Of a stretch of DNA of 64,000 bases, positions 1 to 9,524 are shown piece by piece. Below the pieces are notes generated by a model that worked only from the letters and a program-made list of their open reading frames with translations, did no database searches and had not been told where the DNA came from. Position numbers and translations under genes: made by a program. The stretch is from the NCBI RefSeq assembly GCF_014203125.1, contig NZ_JACHIH010000020.1, forward strand, positions 1 to 64,000, written 5' to 3'. Source of the stretch: Rhodopseudomonas rhenobacensis (GTDB taxonomy: Bacteria; Pseudomonadota; Alphaproteobacteria; Rhizobiales; Xanthobacteraceae). Position 1 is the stretch's first letter; the number at the start of each line of letters is the position of its first letter.

Positions 1-88
1 CATCGGCTGCTCCATCCGAATCGGGAGCCTCCTTCAGAATCAATTTCCCTCCGCTTCGCAACAGCTTACAAATTCCCACATGCGATTC

Positions 89-248
89 CCCTGCCTTGCG
101 GGGAGGGGTCGGGGGTGGGGGGCTCCGAGCACGACGCTTGTCCCTCTGATGGATAGTTGGCTTGCCGACGCGATGCGACCGAACGCCGATTAGCGGGACC
201 CGACCGCGCCCCCCCACCCCCAACCCCTCCCCGCAAGGGGGAGGGGAG
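89..248. repeat. Family 1 intergenic palindrome, copy A (diverged)
   Basis: Two facing arms (about 92-123 and 206-246) carry TTGCGGGGAGGGGTCGGGGG and its near reverse complement, separated by about 80 bases. They resemble the CTCTCCCC/GGGGAGAG repeats elsewhere in the window but have longer G and C runs. The rest of 1-309 shows no convincing gene; it lies beyond the 3' end of the minus-strand RND operon. Confidence 0.65.
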
Positions 249-309
249 CGCGCTGCCGGTGGCGCGGCGTTGCGATTCTACTCACTACCTTCGCCAGAAC
301 GACGGTGCA

Positions 310-3300
310 TTACTTCCGCCAGCGCGGCGGCGCTTTCGCTGCGCTCGGATCGTCCACATAGCCGGGCGTGGCCGGCTGCGCCACCGGGGCGGCCGGCGGC
401 GCCGCTTCGTCGTGATGCGTGTTGAGCAGCCGCTTGCCGAAGCGCCACGACAATTGCCCGATATCGTCCATCAGCATGAACATCGCCGGCACGAAGATCA
501 GCGACAGCACCGTGGAGAACAACAGCCCGCCGATCACCGCCAGCGCCATCGGCGAGCGGAATTCGCCGCCGGCGCCGAACGCCAAAGCGCTCGGCATCAT
601 GCCGGCGACCATCGCCACCGTGGTCATCACGATCGGCCGCGCCCGCTTGATGCCGGCGTCGATCATCGCGGCTTCGCGCTGCTCGCCGTTACGGATCGAT
701 TCCACCGCGAACTCCACCAGCATGATGGCGTTCTTGGTGACGATGCCCATCAGCATCAAAATGCCGATCCACACCGGCGTGGTGAGTTGTTTGCCGGTGA
801 TCAAGAGCGCCGCGATGGCGCCGCCGATCGACAGCGGCAGCGAGAACAGGATGGTGATCGGCTGCAGGAAGGTGCCGAACAGCAGCACCAGCACCGCATA
901 GACCATCATCAGCCCGGCCGAGATTGCGGTTGCGAAGCCGTCGGACAATTCGTTGAGGCTCTCGGCGTCGCCGGACTGCTTGACGCTGATAGTCTTCGGC
1001 AGCGTCTTCATCACCGGCAGATCGTAGATCTTCTTCAGCGCGTCGCCGAGCGCCGCGGTTCCGACCAGGTCGGCGGCGACGGTGGCCTGGCGCTCGCGGT
1101 CGTAGCGGTTGATGCTGGTCGGGCCCTGATCGAATTTGACGTCGGCCACCACCGATAAGGGAACTCCGCCGCGGCCGCCGCCGGTCGGCACCCGCAATTG
1201 CTCCAGCACCTGCAGATCGCCGCGGGCGCCGTCGGCGAGCTGCACCCTGATCGGCACCAGCCGATCTCCGGCGTCGAATTTCGCCAGCGCCGGGCCGACG
1301 TCGCCGATGGTAGCGACGCGGATGGTTTCCGACAGGCTCTCGGTGGAGACGCCGAGCCGTGCTGCGAGATCGGCGCGCGGCAGGATGCGCAATTCCGGGC
1401 GATCCAGCGAGGTTTCCGAGATCACATTGGCGATGGTCGGAATCCGCTTCATCTGGCTCGCAAGCTCCTGGGCGACGTTGCCGACGACGTTGCCGTCGAG
1501 CCCGGTGACCACCAGCGCGATGGCGCGCAGCCCATTCTCGTCGAGGAACCAGTAGCGGATGTCCGGCACCGCCTCGAGCTCCTTGCCGATCGACAGCTCG
1601 AGCTCGCGCTGGGTGATGGAGCGGTCGCCCTTCGGCGTGTAGTTGATGATCAGCGCGGCGCGGCGCACCTCGAAAATGCCGGGCGGCACCCGGCCGCCGT
1701 CGACGAACACGCTGCGCACTTCCGGGCGCTTGCGAAGGCGCGCCACGATGTCCTCGGTGGTCTGTTCGGTGAAGGCGAGCTGCGAGCCCGGCGGCAATTC
1801 CACCGCGAGCAGGGAGCGCGCGGAATCCTGCGCCGGCAGGAAGCCCTGCGGCAACAGCTGAATGCTGGCGATCGAGGCGGCGAACACGCCGACGCCGAGC
1901 AGCACGGTGATGAAATAATGCCGCACCGACCAGGTGACGAGTTTTGTGTAGGTGCGCAGCACTAGGCCGGGCGGCTTGTCGTCGTGCGGATGATCCTTCA
2001 AGAAATACGCCGCCAGCACCGGGGTGACGAACCGCGCCGCCAGCAGCGAGAAGAAAACCTGCACCGAGACGGTGATGCCGAACTGCTTGAAGAACTGCCC
2101 GGCGATGCCGGACATGAAACTGGCGGGCGCAAAGATCGCGATGATGGTGAGCGAGATCGCGATCACCGCGAGCCCGATTTCATCGGCGGCTTCGAGCGCC
2201 GCGCGATACGGCGATTTGCCCATCCGGATGTGGCGGACGATGTTTTCGATCTCGACGATGGCGTCGTCGACCAGGATGCCGGTCGATAGCGTGATCGCGA
2301 GGAAGCTCACCAGGTTCAGCGAGAAGCCGAGCAGGTCCATCGCCCAGAACGCCGGGAAGATCGACAGCGGCAGCGAGATCGCGGCGATCACGGTGGCGCG
2401 GAAATCGCGCAGGAACAAAAACACCACGATCACCGCCAGGATCGCGCCTTCGAACAGCGTCGAGATCGCGGCTTCGTAATTGCCCTTGGTGTAGTCCACC
2501 GACGTATCGATCAGCTTGAGGTCGACGTCGGGATACTGCGCCTTCAAGGCGTCGATGCGCTTCTGCACCGCGGCCGCCACCACGACGTCGCTGGCGCCCT
2601 TGGAGCGCTTGATGCCGAGCGCCACCACCGGCTCGCCGTTGAAGCGCGCGAAGGTGCGGCGGTCGGCGATGGTGTCGGTGACGGTGCCGAGGTCGTCGAG
2701 CCGGATCTCGCCGCCGGCCGGCAGACTGATCATGGTGCCGGCGAGGTCGTTCAGGGTCTTGGCACCGGCCAGCGTCCGGATCGCCTGGTCGTTGCTGCCG
2801 ATTTCGGCGCGACCGCCGGCGAGGTCGACATTGCTGCCGCGCAGCCGATGGCTGACATCGACCGCGGTCAGTCCCGCGGCCTGCAGCCGGTCGGGATCGA
2901 GCGAGACCAGGATCTCGCGCTCGACGCCGCCGATCCGCTCGACCTGCGCGACGTTGCGCACGCCCTGCAGCGCGCGCTTCACCACGTCGTCGACGAACCA
3001 CGACAATTGTTCGGGGGTCTTGCCGGGCGAGATCGCCGCATAGGTGACGATCGGCAGCCCGATCACGTCGACGCGCTGGATCAGCGGCTCGTTGACGTTC
3101 TGCGGCAGTTGGCTGCGCACCCGGGTGATGGCGTCCTTGACGTCGTTGAGCGCGCGGTCGGTGTTGGTTTCAAGGGCGAACTGGATGGTGGTCAGCGACA
3201 GCCCGTCGGTGATCGAGGAGGCGATATGGCGCACGCCTTCGACGCCGGAGACGCCGTCCTCGATGGTCTTGGTGACTTGCGCCTCGAGTTCGGCCGGTGC

Positions 3301-3471
3301 TGCGCCGAACTGCGACACCGACACCGAGATCACCGGAATGTCGGCGTTCGGCAGTCGGGTGATCGCGAGCTTGGTGAACGAGACCCAGCCCAGCGCCAAC
3401 AGGATGATCGAGAACACGATCGAGGGCAGCGGGTGGCGGATCGACCAGGCCGAGATGTTCATGCGGGCCAT
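310..3471 (-). CDS. RND efflux transporter permease (AcrB/HAE family)
   Basis: Inner-membrane proton-driven drug/solute exporter of the resistance-nodulation-division family, working with the adaptor encoded just upstream and an outer-membrane channel not present in the window. The length (1053 residues) is normal for the family. The N-terminus begins with a short cytoplasmic helix and TM1 (about residues 12-30). The central membrane region contains ILVDDAIVEIENIVRH, the TM4 region with the paired aspartates of the proton relay, and a second half repeats the large periplasmic loop and six-helix layout. The C-terminus is proline/alanine-rich. It overlaps the adaptor gene by one base, so the two are probably translationally coupled. 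The substrate cannot be read from the sequence. Confidence 0.95.
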   Translation of the reverse strand: MARMNISAWSIRHPLPSIVFSIILLALGWVSFTKLAITRLPNADIPVISVSVSQFGAAPAELEAQVTKTIEDGVSGVEGVRHIASSITDGLSLTTIQFALETNTDRALNDVKDAITRVRSQLPQNVNEPLIQRVDVIGLPIVTYAAISPGKTPEQLSWFVDDVVKRALQGVRNVAQVERIGGVEREILVSLDPDRLQAAGLTAVDVSHRLRGSNVDLAGGRAEIGSNDQAIRTLAGAKTLNDLAGTMISLPAGGEIRLDDLGTVTDTIADRRTFARFNGEPVVALGIKRSKGASDVVVAAAVQKRIDALKAQYPDVDLKLIDTSVDYTKGNYEAAISTLFEGAILAVIVVFLFLRDFRATVIAAISLPLSIFPAFWAMDLLGFSLNLVSFLAITLSTGILVDDAIVEIENIVRHIRMGKSPYRAALEAADEIGLAVIAISLTIIAIFAPASFMSGIAGQFFKQFGITVSVQVFFSLLAARFVTPVLAAYFLKDHPHDDKPPGLVLRTYTKLVTWSVRHYFITVLLGVGVFAASIASIQLLPQGFLPAQDSARSLLAVELPPGSQLAFTEQTTEDIVARLRKRPEVRSVFVDGGRVPPGIFEVRRAALIINYTPKGDRSITQRELELSIGKELEAVPDIRYWFLDENGLRAIALVVTGLDGNVVGNVAQELASQMKRIPTIANVISETSLDRPELRILPRADLAARLGVSTESLSETIRVATIGDVGPALAKFDAGDRLVPIRVQLADGARGDLQVLEQLRVPTGGGRGGVPLSVVADVKFDQGPTSINRYDRERQATVAADLVGTAALGDALKKIYDLPVMKTLPKTISVKQSGDAESLNELSDGFATAISAGLMMVYAVLVLLFGTFLQPITILFSLPLSIGGAIAALLITGKQLTTPVWIGILMLMGIVTKNAIMLVEFAVESIRNGEQREAAMIDAGIKRARPIVMTTVAMVAGMMPSALAFGAGGEFRSPMALAVIGGLLFSTVLSLIFVPAMFMLMDDIGQLSWRFGKRLLNTHHDEAAPPAAPVAQPATPGYVDDPSAAKAPPRWRK

Positions 3472-4388
3472 CAGCGCACCCGCGTCCGCTCGAGGTCGTC
3501 GGCGAGCAGCGGCTTGATGGTGTCGCCGTCGTGCAGCGAAGTGCCGGCGTCGGCGACCACGAGGTCGCCCTCCTTGAGGCCTTCGAGAATTTCGATCGAA
3601 CTGTCCGAGGTGAGCCCGACCCGCACCTTGCGGGTCTCCACGACGTTGCCCTTCACCACCTGCACGGCGAGACGATCGACCGCGGTGCGCGGGATCGCCA
3701 CGCCGCAGCTGCGCCTGGCGTCGATAGTGGCGCGGGCGAAAGTGCCGACCTTGAGGTCTTGGGTGTTGGAGAGCGACAGCCGGACGTGGCCGAGCTGGGT
3801 GGCGCGGTCGAGCTGCGGCGCCGCCAGCCGCACCTTGCCGACCAGGTCAGCGCCGTCGTCGCGCGAGATCCGCGCCGGCGCGCCGGGCGAGAGCTTCAGC
3901 GCGTGAATGCCCGGCACCTCGACGTCGAGTTCGACCTCGCCTTTCACCGCGATCCGCAGCATGGGGCCCGCCTGCGGCGAGGCCGGCGCGCCGACCTGCG
4001 TGGCGATCTGGGTGACCAGGCCCGCGGCCGGCGCGCGCAGCGACTTTGCGCCGGTGAGCCGGATCAGCTCCTGGTTCTCGGTGACGCTGTCGCCCTCGCG
4101 CACCAGAATCTCGGTGACGCGCGATCCTTCTTGATCGGCAACGACGACGGCCTCGCGGCGCGGCACCACAAAGCCGGTGACCCGCACCATGTCGGAGAAG
4201 CAGGCGTTGCCGGCGCGGGCGACGATCACTTGGGCAGTGGCCGCAGGCTGGTCGGCCTGGGCGTTTGCGCGCGCGACTGCGGAGAGGCATAGCAAGGCGG
4301 ACAGCATCGCGACTGCGATCGAGGATGGAAATCGGAACGCATGCTCACGCTCAGTCGCGGGCAGAGCGGGTCTCGGAACTGTCAGCAT
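3471..4388 (-). CDS. RND efflux periplasmic adaptor (HlyD/AcrA family)
   Basis: Membrane-fusion protein that links the RND permease to an outer-membrane channel. The open frame extends upstream to 4523, but the ATG at 4388 places a plausible export signal near the N-terminus (hydrophobic SIAVAMLSALLCLSAVARA), followed by the barrel-sandwich/lipoyl half motifs around TGFVVPRREAVVVADQEG and LRAPAAGLVTQI and a beta-barrel domain. It is about 305 residues, shorter than AcrA, with only a small coiled-coil hairpin. The stop codon overlaps the permease start by one base. The exact start is inferred; no strong Shine-Dalgarno sequence is seen. Confidence 0.88.
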   Translation of the reverse strand: MLTVPRPALPATEREHAFRFPSSIAVAMLSALLCLSAVARANAQADQPAATAQVIVARAGNACFSDMVRVTGFVVPRREAVVVADQEGSRVTEILVREGDSVTENQELIRLTGAKSLRAPAAGLVTQIATQVGAPASPQAGPMLRIAVKGEVELDVEVPGIHALKLSPGAPARISRDDGADLVGKVRLAAPQLDRATQLGHVRLSLSNTQDLKVGTFARATIDARRSCGVAIPRTAVDRLAVQVVKGNVVETRKVRVGLTSDSSIEILEGLKEGDLVVADAGTSLHDGDTIKPLLADDLERTRVR

Positions 4389-4528
4389 CGAAACCCCGTC
4401 AACAAGTCTGGCATGCGGCGGTGTGCGTCGGCAATCTACACAGCGGCCCAACACCGGCCAAGAGATGCCCGACAAAAAACGCCGGGTGGCGGTCGCCGGC
4501 GCGGTCGAACCGCGACGTATCAAATTGC

Positions 4529-5971
4529 TCAGCGCACGCCATAGCCGGCGAATTCCTGCACGATGTTGGGGTCCATCGCCTTGGCATTGGCGACGTCGAG
4601 ATCGCCCTCGGCGGCCGCACCATTGCGCTGCTTGGCGAGGCCGCGGCCGTATAGCGACGAGGTCAGCCGCGGATCGATCTTCAGCGCGGCGTCGAAATCG
4701 GCGATCGCGTTCTTGGTCTGGCCGTTCTTCAGGTTGACCAGGCCGCGACTGTCGAGTGCATCGGCGAAATTCGGCCGCAGCCGCAGCGCCTCGTTGCAGT
4801 CCTTCAGCGCGGCGGTCAGGTCGCCGATCACGGTGCGCACCCAGCAGCGATTGTTGTAGGCCTCGACGTCGCGCGGGTTGAGCTTGATGGTGGCGTCGAA
4901 ATCCTGCACCGCCAGCGCATAGGCGCCCTTGCTGGCGTAGACCTGGCCGCGGCGATACAGCGCGTTGGCGTCCTCCGGATTGTCGGCGAGCTTGTCGCTG
5001 AGCGCCTTGATGGTGGGGTCTTCGGCGAGCGCCAATTCGCTGCTGTTGCCGTCAGGCGCGGCCTGCGGTGCGGCGGCGGGCTGCTCCGGCGGTTTGGCGG
5101 CGGGCGGCGGCGCTGCGGGTTTGGCGATTTCGATCGGCGCAGGCTGCGCCGGCACCGCGGCGGGCGTCGGCGGTTCGATGCTCGGCGGCAGCGGCGGCGC
5201 GTTCAGCGCCACGGTGGGGCGCGGCGCCAGCGAGAATTCTTCGGTCAGCGACGACGACACCCACGGCACCTGTTCGCTTTTCGAAGCCCGATTGATGGCG
5301 AGCCTGGTGCGGTTCAGCGTGTCCTCGACGCTCGGCGCCGGCGCGCGCAGCGCCTTGAGCAATTCGGCCACGAACAGGCCGTGCTCGCCGCCATTGTCGC
5401 TGACCACCGAACTCAGCGCCGCCGAATACATCACCAGGCTGCCGTTCGGCGCGATCACCGGCGCAAGCCCGGCGGAAAAGCTGCGGAACCTGCGCTCGAA
5501 CGGGTTGCGCCGCGACGCATCGAGCAGCGCCACCTTGATGCCGGCGCCGCGGCTGTGGATCTCGCCGAGCACGGTTTCGAGGCTGACGCCGTCGCGGCGC
5601 ACGTCGGGCTCGGTCCAGATCTGCGCGTCGACCGGGATCAGGTAGCTCTGCCGATTGGACTGAATGCCGAAGCCGCTGAAGAACAACAGCGCCACCGAGC
5701 CCGGCTTGACCCGGTCGTACAGCCGATCGAAGGCGCGGCGCATCGCCTCGCCGCCCAGATTCTCGCCGACCTCGACGTCGAAGCCGGCGCGCTTCAATTC
5801 CTCGCCGAGCTCGCGGGCGTCGTTGATCGGTTCCTTGAGCGGCCGGTCGCTATCGGGATATTTCGCGTTGCCGATCACCAGCGCTACCCGCGCGCCCGGC
5901 TCCGCGGCCCAAGCTGTGAGTGGCGACATCGCCAGGGACAGGATCGCAACCAAAGCGAGGCCAATTCTCAT
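4529..5971 (-). CDS. Caspase-like (C14) protein with TPR repeats, catalytic dyad missing
   Basis: Exported protein of about 480 residues: signal peptide (residues 1-22, ending AWA), a caspase/metacaspase-like p20 fold (about 25-230), a proline/alanine-rich linker (about 255-305) and three tetratricopeptide repeats (about 325-430). In active bacterial caspase-like proteins the dyad sits in SGHG and DAC. Here the matching strings are FFSGFGIQ and LLDASRR, so His is Phe (residue 101) and Cys is Ser (residue 153). The fold markers around them (ALVIGN near the start, SYLIPVD, RRNPFERRFR) are intact. A pseudoenzyme or scaffold role is inferred. The ATG at 5971 was chosen over a TTG at 5986. It stands alone between the efflux operon and a divergent operon. 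Confidence 0.88.
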   Translation of the reverse strand: MRIGLALVAILSLAMSPLTAWAAEPGARVALVIGNAKYPDSDRPLKEPINDARELGEELKRAGFDVEVGENLGGEAMRRAFDRLYDRVKPGSVALLFFSGFGIQSNRQSYLIPVDAQIWTEPDVRRDGVSLETVLGEIHSRGAGIKVALLDASRRNPFERRFRSFSAGLAPVIAPNGSLVMYSAALSSVVSDNGGEHGLFVAELLKALRAPAPSVEDTLNRTRLAINRASKSEQVPWVSSSLTEEFSLAPRPTVALNAPPLPPSIEPPTPAAVPAQPAPIEIAKPAAPPPAAKPPEQPAAAPQAAPDGNSSELALAEDPTIKALSDKLADNPEDANALYRRGQVYASKGAYALAVQDFDATIKLNPRDVEAYNNRCWVRTVIGDLTAALKDCNEALRLRPNFADALDSRGLVNLKNGQTKNAIADFDAALKIDPRLTSSLYGRGLAKQRNGAAAEGDLDVANAKAMDPNIVQEFAGYGVR

Positions 5972-6204
5972 TCGACGCGGGTCCAAACTGATGGGCGCCG
6001 AACGGCTTGCGGCGCGGTGAGCTTACGTGACGCAACCGGCATTATCAAACGGCGCCGCCCGGCGCCGTCAACCGCGCCGGCCGGCCGACGCCGCGGTTGC
6101 GTCGCGCGGCTTCTGCGGCCAAGATGCATCAAAACTAAGACCAACACAGGGTGGAAACTTCAATGACGGCGTTTGCGGTTCTGCAGCGCGAGCGGGCCTG
6201 AACG

Positions 6205-7800
6205 ATGGCGCCGGCCGCGTTCGGCTATCGACGCCATCCCGATCAGGATCGGCATGATCCCGCGCGGCACCCCGTCGTGGTGGTCGGCGCGGGTCCGGTC
6301 GGGCTGTCGCTTTCGATCGATCTGGCGCAGCGCGGTCAATCCGTAGTGCTGCTCGACGACGCCGACCGGATCGGCGAGGGCTCGCGCGCGATCTGCTTTT
6401 CCAAACGCTCGCTGGAAGTCTGGGACCGGCTCGGCGTCGCCGACCGTATGCTCGACAAGGGCGTGATCTGGCAGGTCGGCAAGATCTTTTTGCGCGACGC
6501 CATGGTGTATCGGTTCGATCTATTGCCGGAGAGCGGCCACAAGATGCCGGCCTTCATCAACTTGCAGCAATACTACGCCGAGGCTTTCCTGCTCGACCGC
6601 GTGCAGCAGCTGCCGGCCATCGACCTGCGCTGGCGCAACAAGGTGACCGGGCTCGCGCAGCACAATGATCACGCGGTGCTGACCATCGCGACGCCGGACG
6701 GTGAGTACCGGCTGGCTGCGGACTATGTGGTGGCCTGCGACGGCGCGCGCTCGGCGCTGCGCGGCCTGGTCGGCGCCGAGTTCGAAGGCGAGGTGTTCGA
6801 GGATCAGTTCCTGATCGCCGACGTCAAGATGCAGGCCGAGTTTCCGACCGAGCGCTGGTTCTGGTTCGACCCGCCGTTCCATTCCGGGCAGTCGGCGCTG
6901 CTGCACCGCCAGCCGGACAATGTCTGGCGCATCGATCTGCAGATCGGCGCCGACGCCGATGCGGCGGTCGAACGCCAGCCGGAAAACGTCCGGCCGCGGA
7001 TCGAGCGAATGCTCGGCCATGGCGACTTCTCGTTCGAATGGATCTCGGTCTACAAATTCCAATGCCGGCGGATGCAGCGGCTGTTGCACAGCAGGGTGAT
7101 CTTCGCCGGCGACAGCGCGCATCAGGTGTCGCCGTTCGGCGCCCGGGGTGCCAATTCCGGGCTGGAGGACGGCGAGAATCTGGCCTGGAAGCTCGATCTG
7201 GTATTGCGCGGGAAGGCTGGCGCCGCGTTGCTTTCCAGCTACGACGTCGAGCGCGGCCAGGCCGCCGACGACAACATCCGCGCCTCCACCCGCTCGACCG
7301 ATTTCATCGCACCGCACTCGGCGCAGGAACGAAGGCTGCGCGGCGCGGTGTTGCAGCTCGCCAAGGAGGCGGATTTCGCCAAGCGCATGGTCAATGCCGG
7401 ACGGCTGTCGGTGCCGTCGGTCTATGATAGTCCGCTGTCGACGCCCGATGCCGAGGCGTGGGCCGGCGGGCCAAAGCCCGGCGCGTCTATGATCGACGCG
7501 CCGCTGGCGCGCACTGACGGCGCCGCCTGCTATCTCAGCGATGCGTTCGTTGCCGCCGGGCGCGGCTTCACGCTGCTGCACGCCGCCAACGGCGCGGCGT
7601 TGCCGGACGGCGTCGGCGAGATCCGGATCGGCCGCGACGCGCCCTTGCGCGATAACGCCGGGCATTTCGCGCAACGTTACGATGCGTCGCCGGGGGCCGC
7701 CTATCTGCTGCGCCCCGACGGTTACGTCGCCGCGCGCTTCAAACAACCGACGCCGGCCGCGCTCGACGCCGCGCTGGCGCGGGCGAGGGGACAAGCATGA
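6205..7800 (+). CDS. FAD-dependent aromatic-ring monooxygenase
   Basis: Flavoprotein hydroxylase of the PHBH/MhpA class, 531 residues. The dinucleotide-binding motif VVGAGPVG lies at residues 27-33 after a short lead, and the second FAD-binding motif is GDSAHQVSPFGARGANSGLE near residue 297. A thioredoxin-like C-terminal domain follows. As first gene of a run with homogentisate dioxygenase and fumarylacetoacetase, it probably makes a dihydroxylated aromatic that enters that pathway, for example by hydroxylating 3- or 4-hydroxyphenylacetate; the substrate is inferred from context only. The family also includes 3-(3-hydroxyphenyl)propionate hydroxylases. The short lead before the first beta strand is common in relatives, which supports the ATG at 6205. 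Confidence 0.88.
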   Translation: MAPAAFGYRRHPDQDRHDPARHPVVVVGAGPVGLSLSIDLAQRGQSVVLLDDADRIGEGSRAICFSKRSLEVWDRLGVADRMLDKGVIWQVGKIFLRDAMVYRFDLLPESGHKMPAFINLQQYYAEAFLLDRVQQLPAIDLRWRNKVTGLAQHNDHAVLTIATPDGEYRLAADYVVACDGARSALRGLVGAEFEGEVFEDQFLIADVKMQAEFPTERWFWFDPPFHSGQSALLHRQPDNVWRIDLQIGADADAAVERQPENVRPRIERMLGHGDFSFEWISVYKFQCRRMQRLLHSRVIFAGDSAHQVSPFGARGANSGLEDGENLAWKLDLVLRGKAGAALLSSYDVERGQAADDNIRASTRSTDFIAPHSAQERRLRGAVLQLAKEADFAKRMVNAGRLSVPSVYDSPLSTPDAEAWAGGPKPGASMIDAPLARTDGAACYLSDAFVAAGRGFTLLHAANGAALPDGVGEIRIGRDAPLRDNAGHFAQRYDASPGAAYLLRPDGYVAARFKQPTPAALDAALARARGQA

Positions 7801-7852
7801 GGAATTTGCTGCATCCTTTCGCGACATTGGTTCAGCCGCGCCGCGCGCGCGG

Positions 7853-8018
7853 CCTCACCTCTCCCCGCTCCGCGGGGAGAGGTCGATCCGGCGTAGCGTT
7901 AGCGAAGCCGGATCGGGTGAGGGGCCTGGCAGTGCGCCCGAGTGATCGTTGGACGATGCTGGTCAGCAGAGCCCCTCACCCCACCCCTCTCCCCGCAAGA
8001 GCGGGGCGAGGGAGCCGG
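7853..8018. repeat. Family 1 intergenic palindrome, copy B
   Basis: Composite element: CTCTCCCCGC...GCGGGGAGAG, an inner palindrome GATCCGGC...GCCGGATC, GGTGAGGGGC, a spacer of about 50 bases, then the inverted half GCCCCTCACC and CTCTCCCCGC...GCGGGG. It lies between the FAD monooxygenase and the DUF2783 gene, inside the homogentisate operon. Confidence 0.9.
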
Positions 8019-8080
8019 CCGCAACCGTGGCGAAGGCCGTGCGCCAAGCTGGTCGTCCGAGCGAACGCCGAGAACGCGCG

Positions 8081-8284
8081 ATGACGCTGTCGACCACGTC
8101 GAATTTCGCCGACCCCGATGCCGCCTATCGGCTGATCGTCGAGGCGCATCGCGGGCTCAGCGACGAGCAGAGCGCCGCACTCGACGCCGCCCTGGTGCTG
8201 ACGCTCGCCAACCACATCGGCGATCTCGGCGTGCTACGCGAGGCGGTGGAGCTGGCGAAGCGCGGCGTGGTGGGGGAGGGATGA
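8081..8284 (+). CDS. DUF2783 domain small protein
   Basis: A 67-residue protein with the helical DUF2783 pattern: FADPDAAYRLIVEAHRGL, then LSDEQSAALDAAL and LANHIGDLGVLREAV. The ATG at 8081 is used because the frame upstream runs through the palindromic repeat and gives only low-complexity sequence. Genes of this family are often found beside FAD-dependent aromatic monooxygenases, as here; the biochemical role is not known. It has no signal peptide or membrane segment and is probably a cytoplasmic helper of the monooxygenase (inference). Confidence 0.82.
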   Translation: MTLSTTSNFADPDAAYRLIVEAHRGLSDEQSAALDAALVLTLANHIGDLGVLREAVELAKRGVVGEG

Positions 8285-8332
8285 GGCTTCGATGAAGCAA
8301 GCTGCGTGGAAAAGCTGCTGTCCGAGCACCGC

Positions 8333-8494
8333 CTTCACCTCTCCCCGCGCGCGGGGAGAGGTCGACTTTGACGCGCGTCAGCGCGGCGAAGTCGGGTGAG
8401 GGGGCGCCAGAGTTCAAACGCGACGCCCCCTCACCCGACCCGGCTTCGCTCCGCTTCGCCGGGCCACCCTCTCCCCGCAAGCGGGGCGAGGGAA
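8333..8494. repeat. Family 1 intergenic palindrome, copy C
   Basis: Same composite layout as copy B: an outer CTCTCCCCGCGCGCGGGGAGAG hairpin, an inner palindromic stem, GGTGAGGGGGCGCC, a short spacer and the inverted GGCGCCCCCTCACC-type half. It separates the DUF2783 gene from the metallo-hydrolase gene and ends about 50 bases before its start. Confidence 0.9.
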
Positions 8495-8546
8495 GAGCTG
8501 CCGCGCCGCAGCTATCAAATTCAACGTCGTAAAGGAATGACACCTG

Positions 8547-9500
8547 ATGACCAAAGGTTTCGCATCCACCACCGACATGGCGGAGAAGGCCATCACGTTT
8601 TCGGAGATCGGCCCCGATCTCTACGCCTTCACCGCCGAGGGCGATCCGAACTCCGCGGTGATCGTCGGCGAGGACGGTTGCATCGTGTTCGACGCCCAGG
8701 CGACGCCGGCGATGGCGGGCAAGGTGATCGAGCGGGTCCGCGCCGTCACCGACCAGCCGATCAAATACGTCGTGCTGTCGCATTACCACGCGGTGCGCGT
8801 GCTCGGCGCCTCGGCCTATGACGCGCAGGGCATCGTCGCATCGCAAGAAACTCATCGGCTGATCGAAGAGCGCGGCCAGCAGGATTGGGATTCCGAATTC
8901 GGCCGGTTTCCGCGGCTGTTTCAGGACGCCGAGAGCATTCCCGGACTGACCTGGCCGACGCTGACCTTCGAGGGCGAGATGTCGATCTATCTCGGCAAGC
9001 GCGAGGTGCGGCTGCTGCAGCTCGGCGCCGGCCACACCTCCGGCGATATCGTCGCCTGGGTGCCGGACGCCGAGGTGATGTTTTCCGGCGACCTGATCGA
9101 ATATCATTCGGCGTGCTATTGCGGCGACGCTTACTTGCGCGACTGGCCGAGCACGCTGAACGAAATCCGCGAATTCAACCCGAAGGCGATCGCGCCCGGC
9201 CGCGGCGCCGCGCTGACGGGCCTCGACACCACCCGCGAGGCGATCGCGATGACCCGCGACTTCGTCGGCTCGTTGTATGGCGCCGCCGAACTCGCGGTCG
9301 CCAAGGGCCGTCCGCTGAAGGACACCATGGCGGCGTGCCGCGAGGTGATGGATCCGAAGTTTTCCAGCTTTGCGATCTACGAACATTGCCTGCCGTTCAA
9401 CGTCTCGCGCGCCTTCGACGAAGCCTCCGGCATCGAAGACCCGGTGATCTGGACCGCGGAGCGCGACCGCGAGATGTGGGCGGCGCTGCAAGGCGGATGA
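8547..9500 (+). CDS. Metallo-beta-lactamase-fold protein with altered HxHxDH motif
   Basis: A 317-residue MBL-fold protein, preceded by AAAGGA about 10 bases before the ATG. The classical motif HxHxDH reads HYHAVR (residues 79-84): both first histidines are kept but Asp is Val and the third His is Arg. Later ligands remain (GHTSGD with H163, SGDL with D182). So the site-2 metal ligands are lost while site 1 could persist. It lies 24 bases upstream of hmgA in the same orientation, so a hydrolase or binding role in aromatic breakdown (a lactone or thioester?) is possible but unproven. The fold call is firm; the activity is not. Confidence 0.88.
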   Translation: MTKGFASTTDMAEKAITFSEIGPDLYAFTAEGDPNSAVIVGEDGCIVFDAQATPAMAGKVIERVRAVTDQPIKYVVLSHYHAVRVLGASAYDAQGIVASQETHRLIEERGQQDWDSEFGRFPRLFQDAESIPGLTWPTLTFEGEMSIYLGKREVRLLQLGAGHTSGDIVAWVPDAEVMFSGDLIEYHSACYCGDAYLRDWPSTLNEIREFNPKAIAPGRGAALTGLDTTREAIAMTRDFVGSLYGAAELAVAKGRPLKDTMAACREVMDPKFSSFAIYEHCLPFNVSRAFDEASGIEDPVIWTAERDREMWAALQGG

Positions 9501-9524
9501 TCCGCAAACCACACGGAGGATGCC

